Positions 26,785 through 36,230 of a stretch of DNA of 64,000 bases are shown here, in pieces (position 1 is the stretch's first letter; each line of letters opens with the position of its first letter). A program made the position numbers and the translations under genes. Location of the stretch: NCBI GenBank assembly GCA_945861085.1, contig OX244046.1:3348001-3412000 (forward strand), given 5' to 3'. This DNA is from Clostridioides difficile_D. Its GTDB lineage: Bacteria > Bacillota > Clostridia > Peptostreptococcales > Peptostreptococcaceae. The notes under the pieces were generated by a model. The model saw nothing but the letters and a program-made list of their open reading frames with translations, did no database searches and was not told the origin of the DNA.

Positions 26785-27993
26785 TCAACCAAATATAATT
26801 GGACCTATTATACTAGCAAATGCCACTGATGCAATAGTTACAGTAACAAATCCCCCTATAATCATCTTTGGTAACAAATAATCTGTTGCCCTTTGTTTTT
26901 CTTCTTCAGTTCCTTCCATAGCATCAATACCTTCATTAGAAATTATCTGTGTTGCTGGATAAGCAAGCATGCAAGTTACGCCAATTGCAGCTGACATTCT
27001 TGGAGAATATCCCAATAGCTTTCCTACAATTGCAGTAAATATTATTATGAATACAGAGCCTACAACAAGTATTCCTATAGTTGGAACAATCATCCCAAAC
27101 AATGCTGTTGGAGTTACCTTAGCAAGTCCTCCAGGTAACATTAACATACAACCAAACATTATAATTCCATTAGATTGAGATTTATCTAAAATTCCTTTTT
27201 CTAAAAAACCTATTCGTGTAAAAATCAATCCCACTAACAAACATGCTATGTTGGGATTTAAATAATAGTTTGCAGGAGTAAATCCTGGTATTAGTGTAGC
27301 CAATCCTAAAAAATTACCAATCATAGCAACAAATGAAAGTTTTGCAAGGTATACTAGAGTAGATGATTTTTTACCTGAATCTTCTTTAAAAATTCTCATA
27401 CTTGGAAGCTTAAAATTACTTTTTGATTCATCTTTTAAGAAATCTCCACTATCTCTTTTAAATTTTAATTCTTTATTTATACAATATGTAGTTATCGGAA
27501 TACCAAAGAATTTTTGAAATGATAATACTAGAATTACAAATGCTGCAAGTTCAGGTCTATTTGCTGCTTCTGCAACAGTTGTTACAATAATACCGGCAAC
27601 AGTAGAACCTGCTATTGGAGGTGCTGCTATTAAAGCATACTCTCTACCAAATAACATACTACCTACTGTTAAACAACCAACCCCTATTCCTACAATACCT
27701 ACTAATGCAATTACAACCGTTTTCCATTCATGACATAAGTCTTCAAGATTTATAAGTGTTCCTAAGTTAGTTATTAATAAAGCTATACCAAAGTTACTCA
27801 TTGCAGCTAATATCCCTGATGCTCCTGTAATGTCTTTTGGTAAAATATTTGTCCAAAATCCTAGTAAAAATATAATACATACAAATAGCAATGTTGAAAT
27901 TGCACCTTTTGTTTTCTTAGATAAAAACTCACTAAAAGCATAAATCATTACAGATACAGTAAAGCAAGTAAGCGGATTCCAAAAATTTTCCAT
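26785..27993 (-). CDS. Polytopic membrane protein, DUF3100-like, probable transporter for amidohydrolase substrates
   Basis: A protein of 402 residues with about 10-11 hydrophobic segments. It shows IAAPPIAGSTVAGIIVTTVAEAA, a hydrophilic loop of ~45 residues in the middle (KFKRDSGDFLKDES...), and MFGCMLMLPGGLAKVTP. It resembles the DUF3100 family, which I recall next to M20 amidohydrolases; that assignment needs a profile search. It is the first gene of the operon, so the plausible role is uptake of the compound that the two M20 enzymes hydrolyse. GGAGGAAACAAC precedes the ATG. Confidence 0.65.
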   Translation of the reverse strand: MENFWNPLTCFTVSVMIYAFSEFLSKKTKGAISTLLFVCIIFLLGFWTNILPKDITGASGILAAMSNFGIALLITNLGTLINLEDLCHEWKTVVIALVGIVGIGVGCLTVGSMLFGREYALIAAPPIAGSTVAGIIVTTVAEAANRPELAAFVILVLSFQKFFGIPITTYCINKELKFKRDSGDFLKDESKSNFKLPSMRIFKEDSGKKSSTLVYLAKLSFVAMIGNFLGLATLIPGFTPANYYLNPNIACLLVGLIFTRIGFLEKGILDKSQSNGIIMFGCMLMLPGGLAKVTPTALFGMIVPTIGILVVGSVFIIIFTAIVGKLLGYSPRMSAAIGVTCMLAYPATQIISNEGIDAMEGTEEEKQRATDYLLPKMIIGGFVTVTIASVAFASIIGPIIFG

Positions 27994-28961
27994 TGTTGTT
28001 TCCTCCTAAATATAATAATTTTTTATCAATAAAACAATAATTATAAAATGTATATTCTGTAGTTATTCTTAACTACATATGGTATAGCTTGATATTTTTT
28101 GATGATATTTTATATGTCTTAAATTATTCCTAAAATACCTAAATAAACATAACTAGAGTTAACTTTTTAAATATTAACTATATTCATTAATAGACTAAAT
28201 TTCTTGTCAATTTTTGACTTTCTGCATTATTTTATAAATACAGAATTTTACTACAACTACCTTTAATCTTAATATACATGTTAGAAGACTTATATTCATT
28301 TAAATATTGAATATAGGATTCACTTTATATGCGTCTTAAATTATTCTTAAAATATCTAATGTAAATTAATAACATATCTATTACTATTGGTAAAAGATAT
28401 CTTATTTTGGTTCTTTACTATTTAAGTCTTCTTAAGTATCAATTTTATCTGCAGTACCTCCTCTCTCCCTTTAAATTAGACTATGTCTAGTAACCTTAGA
28501 AATCGTATCTCAAGAGCAAAAATTATTTATCATATTAAATAGATGATAAATTATATATCTATAGTAGTCTTAAATTATTCCTAAAATAGCAATAAGAAAA
28601 TTTATTAGGTTCTAAAATCACTAGTTTTTATATTGTCAAACTATTCTTGATATAGATTATAATTTCAAACTTTACTTTTGTCAATATATTCTGACAATAA
28701 CTTGCAAATTTATACTCTTATACAATTAAACAATATTAAGAAAATATTGAAGGTTTTGCTTAAGTAGAAACATAAAAGCATACATAATCCTTTACAGTAA
28801 TATTTAATATTTTAATTATTACCATTCATTATGTTTTAAATAAATAGTAAGTTTACAGGGTTGAGTACTTTTATTATACATAAAAAATGTGTACCTCCAA
28901 TGATAGTAATTATACTTAGCTTCTTTATTACCACTACTTTTAGGAGAATACACATTTTACT
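27994..28961. other. Long intergenic region with a thrice-repeated 22-27-bp motif
   Basis: No convincing gene in nearly 1 kb. The motif GTCTTAAATTATTCCTAAAATA occurs at 28116-28137 and 28567-28588, and with one change (TTCTTA) at 28333-28354; copies 1 and 2 share a few more bases. They are in the same orientation, 217 and 234 bases apart. They may be operators or remnants of a repeated sequence. At the right end (28869-28955) AAAATGTGTATTCTCC can pair with GGAG.TACACATTTT on the minus strand, giving a large-loop terminator after the GH1 gene. A 20-codon open frame with GGAGG sits within this hairpin but looks accidental. Confidence 0.5.
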
Positions 28962-30404
28962 TTACATACCTAATGAATTTAAATTATCTCCATTAGATTT
29001 TATTACCTCTTTATACCAATCAAATGATTTTTTCTTATATCTCTTAAAACTTCCTTTGCCTTCATCATCTAAGTCAACATATATAAATCCATATCTTTTG
29101 CTCATCTGACCTGTAGTTGCACTGACTAAGTCAATTGGTCCCCACATTAAATATCCAAAACATTCAACATTATCCTCTTCAATTGCAGATTTCATTTGAG
29201 ATAGATGCTTACTTAAATACTCAATTCTATAATCATCATTTATAGTTCCATCTTCTTCGATTTTATCATATGCCCCTAAACCATTTTCTGTAATTAATAT
29301 AGGTAATTGATACTTTCTGTAAATATAATTTAAAGTAAATCTTAAACCTATAGGGTCTATTGCCCATCCCCACTTACTTTGTTCTAAATATGGATTTTGA
29401 ATTCCCCCAAATAAAGATTTATCACCTGATAAATTTTCTTTTGGAGTAGACACACTTGAAAAATAATAATTAAGCCCTATAAAATCTAACCTACCTTCTT
29501 CAAATGCTTTTTTATCTTCATCAGTCACTTCAATATTTATATTATTTTTTTCATATTCTTTTAATTTATATTGAGGAAACCTTCCATTACACATTGCATC
29601 AATTTGATAATAGTCACGGTCATTATCTAAAAATGCATTTAATACATTACTAGGATTACAATTGTATGGATAAATTGGATTTAGTCCAAATACACATCCA
29701 ACTTTATTACTTGGATTGATTTCTCTAGCCAACTTTGCAACCTTTACACCTGCTAAAGTCATATTGTACCCTACATTTGCCAGTGTTTGAGCTTTATTTT
29801 CTATTTCACTATATTTAATACCTGCTATCATATAAGTAAAAATATCCGAGTGCTCTGTTTGAGGGTCAATATGGTTCATCTCATTGAATGTAACCCAGTA
29901 ATTTACTTTATCATCAAACCTTCTTATTACAGTCTCACTATACTTTAAATACAAATCTATGAGCTTTCTGCTATTCCATGAACCATATTTATGTACTAAG
30001 TTCATAGGTAATTCAAAATGATATAGTGTTACAATAGGTTCTATATTATTTTCTATTAAAGTATCTATTAGACCTTCATAGTATTTAATCCCTAGTTCAT
30101 TGGGGTTCTCATCATCCCCATTTGGAAAAATTCTTGACCAATCTATAGATATTCTTAATGCGCTAAATCCCATTTCCTTAAATAAAGCTATATCTTCTTT
30201 ATATCTATTATAAAAATCAATTCCATTGTGAGATGGATAATCTAATTTTTCTTCTATTTTATCAGTAACTACTCTTGGTGTTTCATAAGAGCCTTTAGTT
30301 ACAAAATCCATAATTGCAGGTCCTTTGTTATCAATATCCCATGAACCTTCACATTGATGAGCTGCAATACTTCCTCCCCAGAAAAATGTATCTTTAAAAT
30401 TCAT
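28962..30404 (-). CDS. bglA: 6-phospho-beta-glucosidase, GH1 (operon 2)
   Basis: A protein of 480 residues with FFWGGSIAAHQCEGSW, acid/base Glu in VTFNEMNH, nucleophile Glu in LITENGLGAYD, and LVSATTGQMSKRYGFIYVD. It hydrolyses intracellular beta-glucoside-6-phosphates. It has SATTGQM and IAAHQ where the other three GH1 enzymes of this window have SASTGEM and TAANQ, so it belongs to a separate sub-branch and probably serves another aglycone. Last gene of operon 2, 19 bases after the PTS gene. Confidence 0.92.
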   Translation of the reverse strand: MNFKDTFFWGGSIAAHQCEGSWDIDNKGPAIMDFVTKGSYETPRVVTDKIEEKLDYPSHNGIDFYNRYKEDIALFKEMGFSALRISIDWSRIFPNGDDENPNELGIKYYEGLIDTLIENNIEPIVTLYHFELPMNLVHKYGSWNSRKLIDLYLKYSETVIRRFDDKVNYWVTFNEMNHIDPQTEHSDIFTYMIAGIKYSEIENKAQTLANVGYNMTLAGVKVAKLAREINPSNKVGCVFGLNPIYPYNCNPSNVLNAFLDNDRDYYQIDAMCNGRFPQYKLKEYEKNNINIEVTDEDKKAFEEGRLDFIGLNYYFSSVSTPKENLSGDKSLFGGIQNPYLEQSKWGWAIDPIGLRFTLNYIYRKYQLPILITENGLGAYDKIEEDGTINDDYRIEYLSKHLSQMKSAIEEDNVECFGYLMWGPIDLVSATTGQMSKRYGFIYVDLDDEGKGSFKRYKKKSFDWYKEVIKSNGDNLNSLGM

Positions 30405-30423
30405 GAATTTCTCCTCCTAAAAT

Positions 30424-32295
30424 TTATACTATTACAGTTAATAGTTCTTCTGATTCATCATTTGATGAAATTACATCTAAATAATCACTAGTATTTGTAA
30501 CTACAGTTATTATAGTTGAATCAAATCCTTCCTCTATAATTTTATCAGATTCAAATACTGCTAAAACATCTCCTTTTTTAACTCTTTGATTTTGTGTTAC
30601 TAGACTTTCAAAGAACTTTCCATCTAGATTTACAGTGTCTATCCCAATATGAATTAATATTTCCACTCCTTCATCAGTCACTATACCATAGGCATGTTTA
30701 GTTGGAAATACTATAGTTATAGTTCCATCTACAGGAGACATAACAGTTGATTTTGATTCACTAGGTATAATTCCAATCCCTTTACCTAATGCCCCAGAGG
30801 AAAATGCCTTATCATTAACTTCTTCAAGTGCAATTACCTGACCTTTTGCAACATTTCCAATACTAATAGTTCTTGAGTTATTTTCGTTGATTACTAGTTC
30901 TAATTCTTTTTCATTATCATCCTTAACTTCTTCTTTTTCATCTGAAGGTATTCCTAATAAGTAAGAAGCAACTGTTGCTGCCACAAATGATACTACTACA
31001 CCTATTATCATAAATGTAAAGTTAGATACCTCTCCTCCAACAAGATATGTTGGTAATGCAGCTAATCCCCAAACCATTCCATATGTTTTAACTTGTGCTA
31101 AACCTGCTATTAACCCCCCTATACCTCCACCTATCATTACTGCTACAAATGGTCTTCTATATTTCATAAACACACCAAACACTGAAGGCTCTGTAACTCC
31201 CATAAGTGCACTAAAGCTTACTGTCCCAAATAATTGCTTTTGTTCTTTATCTCTAGTTTTTAAGAAATATCCAAACATTGCACCACAAACTGCAATATCA
31301 GATATCGTTGCAGCACCCATAAAAATTGGGTCATACCCTAATGTTGTCACAGAATTTAAAGCTATAGGCATAGTAAAATTTGCCGCACCAAAAACTATTA
31401 AGAGTGGTTGTAAAGCCGCATATAATGCAACAACGCTCCAATTACCTAATGTATTAATTAAAAACATACATGCATAGTTTAGTCCATCACCAATCCACAT
31501 ACCAATAGGTCCAAATACAGTTAATGTAACTGATAGAGTTATTATTAAAGATAATACTGGAACTAAAAAATAGTGTAGTGCTTTAGGTAATATTTTTTTC
31601 AAACCTTCAATTATAATTCCCATTGCCCATACTCCTAAAAGTATTGGAATAAAACTGTTTGCATAAGTTGTTGCCTGTAAGTTTATACCAAATAAACTTA
31701 ATCCTTCTACACCATCTATTGATGAAGATAGTAACGTAACTGCTAACACTACTGCTATATAAGGATTTACATTAAGTCTTTTTGCTGATGCTATTGCAAT
31801 TAATACTGGTAAGAAGTGAAATGTAGCACTTCTTAATGTATCTAATATTTGATATGTAGGACTATCACTCTGAAGTATACCAGACATATTTAAAAGTGCT
31901 AATATACTTGCAAGTATACCGGCTGCAAGTAGTACTTCAATTACTGAAGTCATAGTCTCTGAGACTACCACAAAGATGGAATTAAATATACCTTTGACAC
32001 CTCTAATTCCCTTTTTTCTTTCACCTTTTACACTTGATTCACTTGAACTTAAACCTATCATAGACATAAACTCGTTATATACATCTACAACATGAGTACC
32101 TATTATAATTTGATAAGCAACATCATTAGAAACTACATCAATTACTCCTTTTAATTTTTTAATTTCTTCTGTTTGAGCAATGCTCCTATCATTTAAGGTA
32201 AGTCTTAAACGAGTAACACAATGTGCTACCGACTTTATATTTTCTTTTCCGCCTATAAGTTTTATTATATTTTCATTTAAATCTTTATACTTCAT
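30424..32295 (-). CDS. bglF: PTS beta-glucoside transporter EIIBCA (operon 2)
   Basis: A protein of 623 residues, domain order B-C-A: phospho-Cys in HCVTRLRLTL, multi-span EIIC containing MGVTEPSVFGVFM, and EIIA with active His in LIHIGIDTVNLDG. It begins inside the bglG gene (11-base overlap). Operon 2 therefore has no room for the second RAT/hairpin found before bglF in operons 1 and 3, and coupling here is by translation through the overlap. Confidence 0.92.
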   Translation of the reverse strand: MKYKDLNENIIKLIGGKENIKSVAHCVTRLRLTLNDRSIAQTEEIKKLKGVIDVVSNDVAYQIIIGTHVVDVYNEFMSMIGLSSSESSVKGERKKGIRGVKGIFNSIFVVVSETMTSVIEVLLAAGILASILALLNMSGILQSDSPTYQILDTLRSATFHFLPVLIAIASAKRLNVNPYIAVVLAVTLLSSSIDGVEGLSLFGINLQATTYANSFIPILLGVWAMGIIIEGLKKILPKALHYFLVPVLSLIITLSVTLTVFGPIGMWIGDGLNYACMFLINTLGNWSVVALYAALQPLLIVFGAANFTMPIALNSVTTLGYDPIFMGAATISDIAVCGAMFGYFLKTRDKEQKQLFGTVSFSALMGVTEPSVFGVFMKYRRPFVAVMIGGGIGGLIAGLAQVKTYGMVWGLAALPTYLVGGEVSNFTFMIIGVVVSFVAATVASYLLGIPSDEKEEVKDDNEKELELVINENNSRTISIGNVAKGQVIALEEVNDKAFSSGALGKGIGIIPSESKSTVMSPVDGTITIVFPTKHAYGIVTDEGVEILIHIGIDTVNLDGKFFESLVTQNQRVKKGDVLAVFESDKIIEEGFDSTIITVVTNTSDYLDVISSNDESEELLTVIV

Positions 32296-33145
32296 CTGAT
32301 TTTACCTCCAGTCTTTGAGTCACCCTATTTATATGCAACATTAAATAAGTTTCTTCACTTATAGATATGTCGACATTAAATTGTGATTTTATATATTTTC
32401 TTATCTTTTGAACACTTCCAAATGACTTTGGATAAAGTTGACTTACTTGTCTATATAAATCTATTGAATTATCTTCATCTGTTGAAGCTTCATCTGACAT
32501 AATTCTTTGTATAAAATACTGTAGATGAGTGGTAAATCTCATATAGCTTGTTGAAGTTTCATCTAGCTCTACATTAAAGTGATATTTTATTATCGAAACT
32601 ATATCTCCTAAAGTTCTCAGTTCCACAACTGTGTCATCATGAGATTTTTTATTTACCTCCATATTTACAAAATGAAGTGCTATTGATACTGCTTCATCAT
32701 CAGGAAGATTAATTCCCTTACTATCACCAATTAATTTTAGTGCATACATGCCAATTTCAAAGTGTTTTGGATAAAACCTTTTAACATTCCATACCAAAGG
32801 ACTTTTTATAAATTGATTCTTTTCACATCTTTTAAGTAAAAACTCTAAATGGTCTAGTAAGGTTAAACTTAGATAATCACTTGATTTTATATTTAAAACT
32901 TTCTCACCATGTTCAATTATTTCATTAATAAGAACTATATTGTTAGAATCTGAGTTTTGTAGTAGATAACTAAAGTGTTCTAGCATATCGTATGAATCTA
33001 GTATATAAGTTCTCTCTATTTCATTTTCATTTATCACTTGTCCTACTCTTTTTTTAAAGCCAATTCCTTTGACAAATACAATAATTTCGTTTTTACCTCT
33101 TTTTACTAAGGCTACATTGTTATTTAAAATCTGAACTATTTTCAT
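32285..33145 (-). CDS. bglG: BglG/LicT-family antiterminator (operon 2)
   Basis: A protein of 286 residues: CAT domain (KIVQILNNNVALVKRGKNE, VKGIGFKKRVGQ), then two PRDs with conserved His in LTLLDHLEF, ALHFVNME and YLMLHINRV. It should bind the RAT in its own leader and permit read-through. It is clearly more distant from the BglG proteins of operons 1 and 3 than those are from each other, and its RAT differs accordingly, so it probably acts separately. AGGGAGGA precedes the ATG. Confidence 0.92.
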   Translation of the reverse strand: MKIVQILNNNVALVKRGKNEIIVFVKGIGFKKRVGQVINENEIERTYILDSYDMLEHFSYLLQNSDSNNIVLINEIIEHGEKVLNIKSSDYLSLTLLDHLEFLLKRCEKNQFIKSPLVWNVKRFYPKHFEIGMYALKLIGDSKGINLPDDEAVSIALHFVNMEVNKKSHDDTVVELRTLGDIVSIIKYHFNVELDETSTSYMRFTTHLQYFIQRIMSDEASTDEDNSIDLYRQVSQLYPKSFGSVQKIRKYIKSQFNVDISISEETYLMLHINRVTQRLEVKSDEV

Positions 33146-33162
33146 ATATTCCTCCCTTCAAT

Positions 33163-33226
33163 AAAAAGAACCCAAGCATATATGTATAGAGTATTCCTCT
33201 ATTTTTCACATATATACTTGAGTTCT
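33163..33226 (-). terminator. RAT-controlled terminator in the leader of operon 2
   Basis: On the minus strand AGAACTCAAGTATATATG pairs with CATATATGCTTGGGTTCT (one G-U, one mismatch) and is followed by TTTTTAT. Its 5' arm overlaps the RAT. Confidence 0.9.
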
Positions 33227-33250
33227 GCCTGCTAATCAGTAACATACTCA
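33221..33250 (-). promoter_or_regulatory. RAT ribonucleic antiterminator, leader of operon 2
   Basis: Minus strand from 33250: GTTACTGATTAGCAGGCAGAAC forms the core, close to the classical LicT-type RAT (GTTACTG...GCAGGCAAAAC). It differs clearly from the RATs of operons 1 and 3. Confidence 0.9.
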
Positions 33251-33307
33251 AAATTATGACTACGTCGCCATAATTAGAATTCTTTTTTGTTTAATTTTAT
33301 ATCCTAT

Positions 33308-33336
33308 ATCTTATACTATCTATGTAAATCTGTCAA
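33308..33336 (-). promoter_or_regulatory. Promoter of beta-glucoside operon 2
   Basis: -35 TTGACA (rc of 33331-33336), 17-base spacer, -10 TAAGAT (rc of 33308-33313). Confidence 0.78.
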
Positions 33337-33407
33337 CGATTTCCTAAATATTTTTTAATTCGATAAGTATAGGCTCTTTTATACAATTACCTAATAAAGT
33401 TTAGATA

Positions 33408-33509
33408 CTAAATTGATATTATTTTACTATCACTAATATTTATAACATTATCTGAATCATTAGCTATTTCAGCATTGTGAGTTATCATAACAAAATTTTT
33501 AAGTATCAT
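33408..33509 (-). pseudogene. C-terminal remnant of a LolD-type ABC ATPase
   Basis: Thirty-three codons, ending at TAG 33408-33410, read MILKNFVMITHNAEIANDS DNVINISDSKIIS I: the switch-His region (MITHN) and the tail of a MacB/LolD-like ATPase. Walker A, signature and Walker B are absent. It lies directly after the DUF3139-like gene. Confidence 0.75.
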
Positions 33510-33512
33510 AAA

Positions 33513-33917
33513 TCATTTATTCAAATTATCTTTAAGGTAAATTGGTGGATACTTCACACCTTTTAATTCTTTATTGCTTCTTAAAAGTTTATTATTATTT
33601 TCTATATCATAAATCTGTAACATTACTTTATTTACATATAGAGCATAATAATTATCACTATAAAAATATTGATACTCATATCGAGGGTCATCTTTGTAAT
33701 ACACTTTGTATAGTATTCCTTTATAACTTGCTTTCTTGGCTTTTTCTTTTGTAATACTTTTTATATTATCTTTTGAAATCTCTTGCTTTACCATATACTT
33801 ATCAATATATGTTTCAGCATCCTTCCATGGTTTAATGTAGTTTTTATATACAACAAACCCTGTTACACTTAGAATACCTATAATTAATACTATAAAAATA
33901 ACTTTATATTTTTTCAT
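33513..33917 (-). CDS. Small membrane-anchored protein, DUF3139-like
   Basis: A protein of 134 residues: MKKYK, one N-terminal hydrophobic helix (~residues 5-25), then a hydrophilic outward-facing domain rich in Lys and Tyr (YKVYYKDDPRYEYQYFYSDNYYALY). This is the layout of DUF3139 proteins of Firmicutes, whose role is not known. They often occur beside ABC exporter genes, which agrees with the ATPase remnant immediately downstream. GGAGGATTAAT precedes the ATG. Possibly a survivor of a lost export cluster. Confidence 0.7.
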   Translation of the reverse strand: MKKYKVIFIVLIIGILSVTGFVVYKNYIKPWKDAETYIDKYMVKQEISKDNIKSITKEKAKKASYKGILYKVYYKDDPRYEYQYFYSDNYYALYVNKVMLQIYDIENNNKLLRSNKELKGVKYPPIYLKDNLNK

Positions 33918-33962
33918 ATTAATCCTCCTTCATTTATTGTTTAAAACTTAATATAATGCACT

Positions 33963-34004
33963 AAAAAAAGGATGTTATCTTTTTTATTAAAATATAACAT
34001 CCCT
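33963..34004 (-). terminator. Terminator-like hairpin upstream of the DUF3139-like gene
   Basis: On the minus strand GGATGTTATATTTT pairs with AAAAGATAACATCC, followed by TTTTTTT. It would end transcription coming from the remnant at 34070-34183. Confidence 0.8.
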
Positions 34005-34069
34005 CATATTTAGCATCAATATATATGCCCCAACTGGTAGGTTAAAAGACCCCACTGTCAGTATTTTGC

Positions 34070-34183
34070 TTAATTTGAATCTCCTGAATTATAAAAGCTT
34101 TTTGATAGTTTAATTGCATTTTCTTTGTATCCATTGTCATTCATAACTTGAAATACTGCATCTTTAATATCTTCTGACTTATT
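34070..34183 (-). pseudogene. C-terminal remnant of a glycosyltransferase-like gene
   Basis: Thirty-seven codons ending in TAA (34070-34072) read SEDIKDAVFQVMNDNGYKE NAIKLSKSFYNSG, resembling the last helices of macrolide-type UDP-glycosyltransferases. Nothing further upstream: the dispersed hairpin repeat copy 2 starts immediately before it. Assignment rests on a short stretch. Confidence 0.5.
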
Positions 34184-34247
34184 TTATTTCATACAAAAAA
34201 AGAATGTCTCATGAACTAAAAAGTTCATTTTGAGACACTCCCTTTTT
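34184..34247 (-). repeat. Dispersed hairpin repeat, copy 2 (terminator of the enoate reductase operon)
   Basis: The minus strand reads GTGTCTCAAAATGAACT, TTTT, AGTTCATGAGACA, then TTTTTTT and GTATGAAATAAAATA. It is nearly identical to copy 3 and related to copy 1, including the flank after the T-run. Lies 34 bases after the reductase stop codon. Confidence 0.8.
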
Positions 34248-34280
34248 CTAATAAAAGAATACTATCTACTTCTCTTTTAA

Positions 34281-36230
34281 CTATATATCTAGCGCAGCAT
34301 GATGCCCTTGGTATACTGCAGTTGTTATTGTAGAAGCACGCACACAATCTCCAATTTGAGCTACATATGGAGCACAATCAAGTAAAGTATCTACCACTTC
34401 TCTTCTTGGTTTTTGTCCAAGTGCACATATTACCGAAGTTCCTGGAATATTTATTTTATTTTCAGATTTATTCATACATACTACACCTTCTGTTGTTACA
34501 CTTAAACCTTTATGCTCTGTATATACATATATACCTTGTTTTTCTATTTCTTGTAGTAATATTGGACGATGTCTTATATTTGCATCTGGAGCAAGCTCTG
34601 CTCTCATCTCTACTAAGTGAACAGTCTTTCCTTCTTGAGCTAAGTGAATTGCAGCTTCACACCCTGCTAATCCCCCACCTAAAACTACTACTTCGTCAGT
34701 GACTTTTTCTTTTTCTAGGTAATAGTCATTAACTATTACTACATTTTCTCCATCAAGCCCCTCTATTGGCGGAACTAGAGGTTCAGACCCTACTGCTATA
34801 ATTAATGCATCAACATTTTCATTTTCAACATATTCTTTTGTAACTGTTGTATTTAAACGTACTTCAACACCTAAATCTTTTGCTATTTTTCCAAAAGTAT
34901 TTCCTAATTCATACATTTCGTACTTAAATGGAAGTGCTTGTTCTCCCTTTAAAATTCCACCTAATTCATTAGTCTTTTCACAAAGTATTACTTTATGTCC
35001 ACGCTTTGCAGCTGTAATGGCTGCTTGCAATCCTCCTGGTCCACCACCTGCTATTAATACTTTTTTAGGTTTTAATACTGGAACAACTTCAGTTCCATCT
35101 AATTCACGTCCAATAAGTGGATTAACAGTGCAACGTCTTGTAGATGTGGTAGCACGTTCTGCCATACAAGTGAAACATCTTAGACATTTTACTATGTTTT
35201 CATCTTGATTACTCATAACTTTTCTTGGTAATTCGTGGTCAGCTAGTAATGCACGAGCCATATAAATAACATCTGCTTTTCCACTAGCAATTATCTCTTC
35301 CATCATTTCTGGGTCATTTAATGCTCCTATAGTAGCAACTGGAATGCTTAAATGTTTTTTAATTTCTTCTGCAAGGTATACATTACATCCATGCTCTAGG
35401 AACATAGAAGGGTGTGTTACTGCAAACCCTCTTTGGTATGTACCTGCTGATACATGAAGTAAATCTACTCTTGATTCCAATAATTTAGCAATTTCTATTC
35501 CATAATCTAAATCATACCCTCCCTCAAATAATTCAGAACCACTCATTCTAAACTCTATTGGGAATCCTGGACCTACTGCTTTACGAACACTATCTAAAAC
35601 TTCTTTAGCAAAACGAACTCTGTTTTCTAAAGAACCACCATATTTGTCAGTTCTTTTGTTAAAGTAAGGTGATAAGAATTGATTGATTAACCATCCATGT
35701 CCACCATGAATCATAATCATCTCAAACCCTGCTCTCTTAGCCAATGCTGCAACATTTCCATACGACTCTACTATTTCAGCAATTATTTCTTCTGTAAGTT
35801 CTTTTATCTCTAATCCATCAGGACGAACACTAGGACTTACTCCCCATTGTGATAATCCTCGTTTCTTATCTTTGTCAACTAAATAAGTTCCTGAATATTG
35901 TCCTGAATGAGATAGCTCTACACTTGGTATTGCTCCATGACGACGAATTGCATCGGCTGTGTAAGTAAAACTTGCTAAGGAGTCAACTATTTTTAAATCT
36001 AGATGATATGCATGTGAACCATCTGTTTCTGGATGAACCATACATTCACTAATTGTAACTGCACCTGCCCCACCTTTTGCTCTTAATTCATAAAAGGCTG
36101 TTGATTTTGAACCAATAGTACAATCTGCTGTTATGTCTGTTCCCCCCATAGGTGCTGAAAACATTCTGTTTTTAAATGTTACATTTCCAATCTTAATTGG
36201 CTTACATAGATTTGGATATTTTCTTTCCAT
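34281..36230 (-). CDS. NADH:flavin oxidoreductase / 2-enoate reductase-type enzyme (BaiH/BaiCD-like)
   Basis: A protein of 649 residues with the three-part layout of FMN/FAD/[4Fe-4S] enoate reductases. An old-yellow-enzyme TIM barrel (~1-335; NRMFSAPMGGTD, MIHGGHGWLINQFLSPYFNKR) is followed by an iron-sulphur site CLRCFTC...C at ~345-365. A FAD/NAD(P)H region (~385-640) shows LIAGGGPGGLQAAITAAKRG and VVLGGGLAGCEAAIHLAQEG. Family members reduce activated double bonds (cinnamate, dienoyl-CoA, bile-acid intermediates) in anaerobes. It is co-transcribed with an OFA transporter (29-base overlap) under a PadR-type regulator, which suggests a phenylacrylate-like substrate. Ribosome binding site GGGAG nine bases before the ATG. 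Confidence 0.88.
   Translation of the reverse strand: MERKYPNLCKPIKIGNVTFKNRMFSAPMGGTDITADCTIGSKSTAFYELRAKGGAGAVTISECMVHPETDGSHAYHLDLKIVDSLASFTYTADAIRRHGAIPSVELSHSGQYSGTYLVDKDKKRGLSQWGVSPSVRPDGLEIKELTEEIIAEIVESYGNVAALAKRAGFEMIMIHGGHGWLINQFLSPYFNKRTDKYGGSLENRVRFAKEVLDSVRKAVGPGFPIEFRMSGSELFEGGYDLDYGIEIAKLLESRVDLLHVSAGTYQRGFAVTHPSMFLEHGCNVYLAEEIKKHLSIPVATIGALNDPEMMEEIIASGKADVIYMARALLADHELPRKVMSNQDENIVKCLRCFTCMAERATTSTRRCTVNPLIGRELDGTEVVPVLKPKKVLIAGGGPGGLQAAITAAKRGHKVILCEKTNELGGILKGEQALPFKYEMYELGNTFGKIAKDLGVEVRLNTTVTKEYVENENVDALIIAVGSEPLVPPIEGLDGENVVIVNDYYLEKEKVTDEVVVLGGGLAGCEAAIHLAQEGKTVHLVEMRAELAPDANIRHRPILLQEIEKQGIYVYTEHKGLSVTTEGVVCMNKSENKINIPGTSVICALGQKPRREVVDTLLDCAPYVAQIGDCVRASTITTAVYQGHHAALDI

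Noticed and set aside
28845..28910. 20-codon frame with GGAGG after the operon 2 GH1 gene
   Set aside because: It sits inside a terminator-like hairpin, and the GGAGG is part of the stem; no sign of a conserved peptide.
33240..33300. Possible additional riboswitch upstream of operon 2
   Set aside because: The structured leader is fully explained by the RAT and its terminator; no known aptamer core was seen.
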